From contig CAZAMT010000281.1 of NCBI GenBank assembly GCA_964486145.1, positions 1-5,560 of the forward strand: a stretch of DNA of 5,560 nt, given 5' to 3'. Position numbers and translations under genes: made by a program. The notes beneath the pieces were generated by a model, which saw nothing but the letters and a program-made list of their open reading frames with translations, was not told where the DNA came from and searched no databases. This document shows positions 1 through 4,302 of this stretch, piece after piece. This DNA comes from CAZAMT01 sp964486145 (GTDB lineage: Bacteria; Bacteroidota; Bacteroidia; Bacteroidales; JAAAOM01). Position 1 is the stretch's first letter, and every line of letters starts with the position of its first letter.

Positions 1-140
1 CTTTTTCTTTCAAATTTATTCACTGTGTTCGTTAAATGCTGCACGGCATTTTTAAAACAGACACTTCTTCAGTGCCAATTGAAATACATGGGATGTAATA
101 AGACATTTTTGTATGCATACGGATTTACATTAACAAATAA

Positions 141-171
141 GCATCCTGATTTATTGTTATAATCAGGATGC
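141..171 (-). terminator. Hairpin terminator after the csbD/DUF5670/lipoprotein operon
   Basis: A perfect 11-bp inverted repeat (arms 141-151 and 161-171, GCATCCTGATT and its complement) encloses a 9-nt loop. It lies 44 nt beyond the stop codon of the lipoprotein gene. Read on the minus strand, the stem is followed by a T-rich stretch (TTATTTGTTA, positions 140-131), as expected for a factor-independent terminator. The tail is not a pure T run, so efficiency is uncertain. On the plus strand no T-rich tail follows, which favours the minus-strand reading. Confidence 0.7.
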
Positions 172-215
172 ACTTACTTAACTTAAACCACTATTCATGA
201 AACTTACTGGTTATT

Positions 216-686
216 TTATTGGTCGGATTTTTTAGCATTGATCAATCGGTTCAAATCATTCTTAAAATTCTGAAGTCCGTTTTTGATGTTGTTTTTTAAA
301 TCTTCTGCGTTTTCCTCTGAACTATTTTTAAATTGTTCCACGTTCGCTTTAATGTCTTGTTTTTGCTGTTGAAGATCCGCGATAATTGCTTCTGTTTCAC
401 GTTCCATGTCATCACCTGCATTTTCCAAATTATCCCGGTATTCCTCGATTTGTTCCTCAAATTTATCAAGTGCATCTTCAACTTCTGCTTCAAAGTTATC
501 CGGTTCATTGGTAAGCAACTCATTTATTTCTTCACGGGTATCGTTCATTTCATCTTTCAGTTCATTAAGAACTTCATTGGTTTCCTCACTGATTCTCGAT
601 TCGTCTTTAGATTCCTGGTTACATGAACTTAGAAGTCCAAACATAAGAAACAATGTGAAAATTTTTGTTATGGTTTGCATAATCAT
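216..686 (-). CDS. Acidic coiled-coil-like lipoprotein, possibly surface exposed
   Basis: This is a 156-aa secreted lipoprotein of unknown function. Residues 4-21 form a short lipoprotein signal peptide ending in the lipobox LSSC, so Cys22 should be lipidated after signal peptidase II cleavage. The mature part has no further cysteine, is rich in Glu, Asp, Lys, Asn and Gln, and looks like long amphipathic helices (about residues 34-150). The residues after Cys22 (NQESKDE) are charged and resemble the export signals that send Bacteroidota lipoproteins to the cell surface; this is an inference. A second ATG two codons downstream (position 680) is an equally possible start and gives the same signal peptide. 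The gene follows the DUF5670 gene by 25 nt and is followed by a strong hairpin, so it is probably the last gene of a stress-type operon. Small helical lipoproteins of this appearance occur beside CsbD genes in Bacteroidota, some annotated as sll1863-like stress proteins, but I cannot confirm family membership. Confidence 0.85.
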   Translation of the reverse strand: MIMQTITKIFTLFLMFGLLSSCNQESKDESRISEETNEVLNELKDEMNDTREEINELLTNEPDNFEAEVEDALDKFEEQIEEYRDNLENAGDDMERETEAIIADLQQQKQDIKANVEQFKNSSEENAEDLKNNIKNGLQNFKNDLNRLINAKKSDQ

Positions 687-711
687 AAATGTTATTTAAA
701 TTTTAAATTTG

Positions 712-858
712 TTATCTACCTCTAATAATTGATATTAACAATGAAATTACCGCTAATACAAGAAGAATATGAATCAGATGGCCCAGGGAATAAACAAAAA
801 ATCCAAAAAGCCATCCAATGACGAGTATAACGGCAATGATGTAGAGTAAGGTTCGCAT
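712..858 (-). CDS. Lmo0937/DUF5670-type small membrane protein, 48 aa
   Basis: The 48-residue product begins MRTLLYIIAVILVIGWLFGF and ends SIIRGR. Two hydrophobic segments, about residues 4-22 and 28-45, are joined by the short turn YSLGHLIH. The WLFGFF core, the central GxLIHILL-like stretch and the terminal IIRG match the Lmo0937 family (DUF5670), tiny two-helix inner-membrane proteins whose function is not established and which are common in Bacteroidota and Firmicutes. The ATG lies 6 nt after the csbD stop codon and the stop lies 25 nt before the lipoprotein gene, so it sits in the middle of a three-gene transcription unit. Its length puts it below the cutoff of many gene finders. Family assignment rests on remembered sequence pattern, not on a search. 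Confidence 0.85.
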   Translation of the reverse strand: MRTLLYIIAVILVIGWLFGFFVYSLGHLIHILLVLAVISLLISIIRGR

Positions 859-864
859 GGCTTG

Positions 865-1050
865 TTACAATTTATTAATTTCTTCAGCCAATTGTTCCTT
901 GGATTTGCCGGTTTTTTCCTGCAACTTTCCCAAAAGTTCGTCTTCATGTCCTTCGACATAAGTAAGATCATCATCAATTAATTCACCATATTTTTGTTTC
1001 AGTTTACCTTTCAATTGGTTCCAGTTTCCTTTGATTTGTAATTTGTTCAT
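865..1050 (-). CDS. CsbD family stress protein
   Basis: This 61-aa soluble, highly charged protein matches the CsbD family (Pfam CsbD-like, PF05532) over its whole length. The hallmarks are visible in order: a GNWNQLKGKLKQKYGEL segment (residues 8-22), an acidic DDDLTYVEGHEDELLGKLQ segment (26-44) with the family's G-x2-D-x-L-x-G spacing, and a helical C-terminus rich in Lys and Glu. CsbD of Bacillus subtilis is a sigma-B general stress protein and E. coli YjbJ is a relative. The molecular function is unknown, and the proteins are mostly disordered or helical. Here it is the first gene of a minus-strand operon with a DUF5670 membrane protein and a coiled-coil lipoprotein, which fits a role in envelope or osmotic stress. 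A sigma-54-like site lies about 40-55 nt upstream of the start codon. The ATG at 1050 fits the usual N-terminus of the family. Confidence 0.93.
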   Translation of the reverse strand: MNKLQIKGNWNQLKGKLKQKYGELIDDDLTYVEGHEDELLGKLQEKTGKSKEQLAEEINKL

Positions 1051-1089
1051 AATATTTATATTTAAATTAAACTTCAGTTATCAGATAAA

Positions 1090-1106
1090 GTCAATACCGT
1101 GCCACA
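1090..1106 (-). promoter_or_regulatory. Sigma-54-like promoter candidate for the csbD operon
   Basis: On the minus strand positions 1104-1090 read TGGCACGGTATTGAC, close to the sigma-54 consensus TGGCACG-N4-TTGC. The -24 half is perfect. The -12 half is imperfect: TGAC at the standard spacing, or TTGA one base too close. Transcription starting about 12 nt downstream would leave an untranslated leader of roughly 27 nt before csbD. A sigma-70-like alternative (TTGACT at 1094-1089, 17-nt spacer, TTTAAT at 1071-1066) would leave a very short leader and is not the type used by the Bacteroidota primary sigma factor. No TAnnTTTG element was seen on this strand close to csbD. Confidence 0.35.
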
Positions 1107-1361
1107 ATTATCGATTCACGCATTAAGGATTTCAAGTACTTAAAAAACAGTAATATATAATTTATTGTGAATGAGATTACAGTAGTGTAGCATGTGGAAT
1201 TTACATCCCATATCGGGGCATCATATCAACAAAAAACAGGGTAAGATAAAAAAACTGTCTTAATTTTATTTTGCTTTTCGTTGAATCTTCAAGGTGACCG
1301 GCTCATGAAGTTCTTGAAAAGGTTAATTGTCAACAGTGCCAAAATGCAGCTTTATTTTTAC

Positions 1362-1369
1362 TATTTTTG
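1362..1369 (+). promoter_or_regulatory. Bacteroidota -7 element candidate for the CDGSH/LysO operon
   Basis: TATTTTTG matches the Bacteroidota primary sigma factor -7 consensus TAnnTTTG exactly and lies 22 nt before the ATG of the first gene in the operon. No clear TTTG-type -33 element is found 19-21 nt upstream, where the sequence is around GTGCCAAA. The match is therefore half a promoter, in an AT-rich region where such strings arise by chance. Confidence 0.35.
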
Positions 1370-1391
1370 CCGATGATTAAAAGAGAACACG

Positions 1392-1844
1392 ATGGATTCG
1401 AAAGACAGAGATTATACAAATGGTGAGATAACGGTTTACTGGAGGCCTGCAAAGTGTATCCATGCAACTACATGTTACAAGGAATTGATTGATGTATTTA
1501 ATCCGAGAAACAGGCCATGGGTTAACATGCAGGGAGCACCAACGGAGAAGATTATTGAAGTAGTTGATAAATGCCCGACACAGGCGCTTTTTTATAAATG
1601 GAACAAAGACATCGGGAAAGCAAAGACACCGGAATCGAAAGAGAAAAAGGAGGAAATAAAACGCACAGAAGTAAAAGTTATGAAGGGTGGCCCGCTCATT
1701 GTTAGGGGAAATTTCAAATTGTTTGATGAGCAGGGAAACGAGATGAAAACTATGAAGTTAACTTCTCTTTGCAGGTGTGGACATTCCAGTAAAATGCCTT
1801 TTTGCGACGGGTCGCACAGGAAAATAGGTTTTGAAGCAGAATAG
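1392..1844 (+). CDS. Two-domain Fe-S protein: divergent 4Fe-4S domain plus CDGSH domain
   Basis: This 150-aa soluble protein carries two different iron-sulfur domains. Residues about 12-70 match the divergent 4Fe-4S mono-cluster family (Fer4_19, as in E. coli YjdI), with Cys22 and Cys28 in KCIHATTCYKEL, a VFNPRNRPWV segment, and Cys61 in KCPTQAL. A charged linker of about 20 residues (73-92, Lys/Glu rich) follows. Residues about 93-147 form a CDGSH domain with a perfect motif CRCGHSSKMPFCDGSH, in which Cys127, Cys129, Cys138 and His142 should bind one labile 2Fe-2S cluster as in mitoNEET. The protein probably works in the cytoplasm, since no signal peptide or membrane segment is present. Proteins of this layout are thought to act in electron transfer, cluster storage or redox sensing, but the partner is unknown. 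It is the first gene of a plus-strand unit; a CDGSH paralogue follows after 14 nt and the LysO exporter genes come next. Confidence 0.93.
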   Translation: MDSKDRDYTNGEITVYWRPAKCIHATTCYKELIDVFNPRNRPWVNMQGAPTEKIIEVVDKCPTQALFYKWNKDIGKAKTPESKEKKEEIKRTEVKVMKGGPLIVRGNFKLFDEQGNEMKTMKLTSLCRCGHSSKMPFCDGSHRKIGFEAE

Positions 1845-1858
1845 AATAAAATACGGCT

Positions 1859-2068
1859 ATGTCAGAAGATGATAAAAATTTGGAATCAGTAGAATTTAAG
1901 ATTATTGAAAATGGCCCTATCCTTGTTACCGGGGATTTTTCTTTTGTTGATTCATCAGGAAGCAGGAGGGAACTGGGAAAAAAATTGTATGTATGTCGTT
2001 GCGGTAATTCTGAAGCAATGCCGTTTTGCGACAGAAGTCACAGGCTTAAATGCTTTAACAGATCATAG
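1859..2068 (+). CDS. Stand-alone CDGSH-type 2Fe-2S protein with altered CDRSH motif
   Basis: This 69-aa single-domain protein aligns with the C-terminal half of the preceding gene product: both have a GP-(L/I)-(I/L)-V-x-G-(N/D)-F strand segment followed by the cluster motif. Here the motif is CRCGNSEAMPFCDRSH, with ligands Cys46, Cys48, Cys57 and His61 all kept. Gly59, normally invariant or nearly so in the CDGSH signature, is replaced by Arg. An extra Cys65 lies four residues after the ligand histidine. The arrangement suggests tandem duplication followed by divergence. The stop codon is one base from the ATG of the LysO N-terminal gene, so translation of the two is probably coupled. No signal peptide or transmembrane segment is seen; a cytoplasmic redox or sensor role is inferred from the family. 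Confidence 0.9.
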   Translation: MSEDDKNLESVEFKIIENGPILVTGDFSFVDSSGSRRELGKKLYVCRCGNSEAMPFCDRSHRLKCFNRS

Positions 2069-2069
2069 G

Positions 2070-2351
2070 ATGTGGGAAATTTTGTTGATTTTTTGCCTGG
2101 GATTGGCAACAGGCTTTGTCGTAAAAAAAAGATTTGACATCCGGAGAACAGTGGGCTGGCTAACTGAGTGGGCAGTATATTTCTTATTGTTTTTTTTGGG
2201 TATTGCCGTTGGTTTAAATAAAACCATTATCAATAACATGGGAACTATCGGGTTTTACGGTATTTTGTTCAGTGTTGCTGCCGTGTTTTTCAGTGTAGTT
2301 ATTGCAGGATGGATTTATTCAAAGTTTTTTAAAGGTGTTCATGAAAAGTAG
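2070..2351 (+). CDS. LysO-type lysine exporter, N-terminal half
   Basis: This 93-aa membrane protein corresponds to the N-terminal third of LysO (YbjE, Lys_export/DUF340 family). Three hydrophobic segments lie at about residues 3-18, 31-49 and 58-83. The loops KKRFDIRR (19-26) and KFFKGVHEK (85-93) are basic and should face the cytoplasm, which places the N-terminus outside. The ATG at 2070 was chosen because it follows the previous stop codon by one base; the reading frame is open further upstream but overlaps the CDGSH gene and encodes no family residues there. The stop overlaps the start of the second half by 11 nt. LysO in E. coli exports lysine and its toxic analogue thialysine. As a separate subunit it probably pairs with the next gene product to form one exporter. 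Assignment depends strongly on that neighbour, since this half has few signature residues. Confidence 0.85.
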   Translation: MWEILLIFCLGLATGFVVKKRFDIRRTVGWLTEWAVYFLLFFLGIAVGLNKTIINNMGTIGFYGILFSVAAVFFSVVIAGWIYSKFFKGVHEK

Positions 2352-2943
2352 TATCATCATCATATTGTTCTTTTTGCTTGGTCTTCTGCTTGCAATGAAC
2401 GTTGAGCTACCCGATATTCTTGCAAGGGAAGAAACAACCACTATTGTTCTTTACATTCTTTTGTTTCTTGTGGGGTTAGGCCTCGGTATTGATGACCAAC
2501 TCATTGATATCCTTAAGAAATTTGATTTCCGGGTTTTTCTGATTCCATTGTCGGTTGTAGTTGGAACATTTATTGGTTCAGCACTTATTTCAGTGTTTTC
2601 GCCCGGGATGCAACTGGGAGACTCTTTGGCCATTGGCTCAGGGTTTGGCTACTACAGTTTGTCAAGTGTTTTGATTTCGGAATTTGCAGGAGAAAGACTG
2701 GGTGTAATTGCCCTCGTTGCAAACATTTCAAGGGAAATACTAACACTATTGATGGCACCATTCATGGTTAAATATTTTGGAAAACTGGCACCCATTGCTT
2801 CCGGCGGGGCAACTTCGATGGACACAACCCTGCCTGCTGTTGTGCGGTTTTCCGGCAAAGAATATACGTTGCTATCCATTTTTAATGGCGTAGTTTTGTC
2901 CATCCTGGTTCCTATACTGATATCAATCATTTATAAATTTTAA
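2341..2943 (+). CDS. lysO: LysO-type lysine exporter, C-terminal half
   Basis: This 200-aa integral membrane protein carries the signature part of the LysO family (E. coli YbjE, about 299 aa). Conserved blocks are GSGFGYYSLSS (residues 99-109), the N-x2-R-E segment with Asn128, Arg131 and Glu132, and GGATSMDTTLP (155-165). Glu132 and Asp161 probably match the pair of intramembrane acidic residues reported as essential in E. coli LysO. About five hydrophobic segments are visible, starting near residues 4, 33, 64, 95-120 and 175. The ATG at 2341 lies inside the last codons of the N-terminal-half gene and gives the family start. An upstream TTG at 2302 would add 13 residues that look like frame-shifted upstream coding sequence. 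The two halves total 293 aa, close to a full LysO. The expected role is export of lysine, and possibly related cationic amino acids, across the inner membrane. Confidence 0.93.
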   Translation: MKSSIIIILFFLLGLLLAMNVELPDILAREETTTIVLYILLFLVGLGLGIDDQLIDILKKFDFRVFLIPLSVVVGTFIGSALISVFSPGMQLGDSLAIGSGFGYYSLSSVLISEFAGERLGVIALVANISREILTLLMAPFMVKYFGKLAPIASGGATSMDTTLPAVVRFSGKEYTLLSIFNGVVLSILVPILISIIYKF

Positions 2944-3042
2944 TCAGATCAGCATTAAAGTTTATAATATTGCATAACAAAATTGGTACATATAATGTAA
3001 GGATTGATTTTAGCCAAAAAATATAGAACTGAATAATTGCAA

Positions 3043-4293
3043 ATGAATAATTTTTCTGTTGATGTACGAAGTGAAATAGGTGACATTGAGCATGTTATTT
3101 TGCATACACCCGGCCCTGAAGTAGAAAACATGACTCCCAAAAACGCTGAAAGAGCGCTCTACAGTGATATCCTGAATTTGTCGGTAGCAAATAGAGAGTA
3201 TAACCAATTGAAAAAGGTTCTTGAAAAGACCACGCAAACTTCCCAGGTAAGAAATCTTTTTTCAGACGTACTGCATCAACAAGAAATTACTGTCGACCTG
3301 GTTCATCGTATTTGCATATATGAAGGTGTACCGGATGCAGAATCCGATCTTTTAAAACTTACTCCCGAAGAATTAACTTCCGCTCTCATCGAAGGTGTTC
3401 TTTTAAAAAAGGATAGTTTAACCAGGTTTTTGAATAAAGAAACCTACGCGTTACTTCCGTTACCGAATTTTTTCTTTACCCGCGATTCTTCCATGAGTAT
3501 TTTTGATCGTGTATTTATAGGTAAAATGGCAAGCAGGGTAAGGGAACGGGAAGCCATGATAATGAATGCAATTTTTGAATATCATCCGGTATTGAAAAAT
3601 AACCTGGTGAATGTACCGGATAATCTGCAAAACATAAGTTTTGAAGGTGGAGATGTTTTGGTTGCCAGGGATGATATCATCATCATTGGTATTGGCAAAC
3701 GAACAACATCGCAGGGAATTGATTATATCATCGAAAAATTTAGTCAGCATAAAGAACCATTGCATGTAATTGTTCAGGAACTCCCTGAAACACCGGAGTC
3801 TTTTATTCATCTCGACATGACTTTTACCATGCTGGATGTGGATAAATGTATGATCTATGAACCGTTGATTATTCGACAAAACCGCTATCAAACGGTTCAT
3901 ATTACACTTGATAACGGAAAGGTGCAACATATTAAAACAACCGTAAATATTCCTACGGTATTAAAATCATTGGGAATGGACTTAAAGCCGGTTTACTGTG
4001 GAGGCAGAAAAGATCCTGTTATTCAGGAGCGTGAGCAGTGGCATAGTGGGGCCAACTTTTTTGCCTTAGGGCCGGGTAAAATTATTGGATATAACCGAAA
4101 CGTGTATACTACGGAGGAGGTGCACAACGCAGGTTTGGAAATAATAAAGGCCAATGATGTTATTTCCAATAACATTGACCTTGCTGCTTATGATAAATAT
4201 TTAATCACCATCGATGGTTCCGAGTTATCCCGCGGCGGAGGAGGGGCCCGATGCATGACCATGCCTCTGAAACGAAAACCCGTTCAATGGTAA
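3043..4293 (+). CDS. arcA: Arginine deiminase
   Basis: This enzyme hydrolyses L-arginine to L-citrulline and ammonia (EC 3.5.3.6). The 416-aa length is that of the family (about 400-418). The guanidine-modifying fold is marked by the motifs FTRD (residues 145-148), EGGD (201-204), HLDMTFT (256-262), EREQW (329-333), and the C-terminal SELSRGGGGARCMTMPL (393-409). Expected catalytic residues are Asp148, Glu201, His256, Asp258 and the nucleophile Cys404. The end GARCMTMPLKRKPVQW resembles the Mycoplasma/Firmicutes type. The ATG at 3043 was preferred to a TTG two codons earlier. No ornithine carbamoyltransferase or carbamate kinase gene lies in the window, so the classical ATP-yielding pathway is not visible here. 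The gene starts 99 nt after the LysO gene in the same direction and could be cotranscribed or have its own promoter in an AT-rich gap. It converges on sucC, with stop codons 9 nt apart. Confidence 0.96.
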   Translation: MNNFSVDVRSEIGDIEHVILHTPGPEVENMTPKNAERALYSDILNLSVANREYNQLKKVLEKTTQTSQVRNLFSDVLHQQEITVDLVHRICIYEGVPDAESDLLKLTPEELTSALIEGVLLKKDSLTRFLNKETYALLPLPNFFFTRDSSMSIFDRVFIGKMASRVREREAMIMNAIFEYHPVLKNNLVNVPDNLQNISFEGGDVLVARDDIIIIGIGKRTTSQGIDYIIEKFSQHKEPLHVIVQELPETPESFIHLDMTFTMLDVDKCMIYEPLIIRQNRYQTVHITLDNGKVQHIKTTVNIPTVLKSLGMDLKPVYCGGRKDPVIQEREQWHSGANFFALGPGKIIGYNRNVYTTEEVHNAGLEIIKANDVISNNIDLAAYDKYLITIDGSELSRGGGGARCMTMPLKRKPVQW

Positions 4294-4302
4294 TGAATTG
4301 AA

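Larger units (their letters stand above)
1051..1391. other. Divergent intergenic region between csbD operon and CDGSH operon
   Basis: This 341-nt region separates two operons that point away from each other. It holds no convincing gene: the longest ATG-started frames I read on the plus strand are about 23 codons. It contains the sigma-54-like site facing csbD and a TAnnTTTG element facing the CDGSH gene. It also has a small dyad, TTGAA-TC-TTCAA at 1281-1292, with the CTTGAA half repeated at 1313-1318, which could be an operator. I saw no recognisable riboswitch, in particular nothing resembling a lysine riboswitch despite the exporter genes downstream. Confidence 0.6.

Noticed and set aside
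34..51. Six-base-pair inverted repeat AAATGC/GCATTT near the window start
   Set aside because: Too short to call a terminator, with no gene visible that would end there.
1..162. Frame open from the window edge to a stop codon at 160-162 on the plus strand
   Set aside because: The translation is unremarkable and runs into the terminator hairpin; 53 open codons at a window edge is not evidence of a gene.
88..1211. 11-bp inverted match ATGGGATGTAA (88-98) and its complement (1201-1211) flanking the csbD operon
   Set aside because: Matches of this length are expected by chance in a window of this size, and no mobile-element gene lies between them.
1242..1262. Weak hairpin TAAGATA/TGTCTTA followed by an AT-rich stretch
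   Set aside because: The stem is short, A/T-rich and contains a G-T pair, and no plus-strand gene ends upstream of it.
1329..1344. Second TGGCAC...TTGAC string on the minus strand
   Set aside because: The spacing between the -24-like and -12-like parts is 2 nt too short for sigma-54, and the site is about 280 nt from csbD.
1192..1375. Two plus-strand ATG frames of about 23 codons in the intergenic region
   Set aside because: Too short, no recognisable family, no supporting start context.
1905..2069. Upstream open extension of the LysO N-terminal-half frame
   Set aside because: It overlaps the complete CDGSH gene in another frame, starts with TTG, and encodes no recognisable family sequence; the ATG at 2070 fits.
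2302..2340. Possible 13-residue N-terminal extension of the LysO C-terminal half from a TTG codon
   Set aside because: The extra residues lie inside the upstream gene in another frame and are unlike a LysO start; an ATG at 2341 gives the expected protein.
2302..2351. LysO split as a broken gene or programmed frameshift
   Set aside because: Both halves have proper ATG starts, the break lies in a predicted cytoplasmic loop, and joining would need a +1 shift with no clear slippery signal. Coupled translation is simpler.
2970..2996. TTGCAT/TATAAT pair upstream of arcA as promoter
   Set aside because: The 15-nt spacer is too short and this is not the Bacteroidota promoter type; an independent arcA promoter remains possible but unproven.
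4253..4264. Palindrome GCATG-AC-CATGC near the end of arcA
   Set aside because: The loop of 2 nt cannot form a normal terminator, and the bases encode the conserved catalytic cysteine region.
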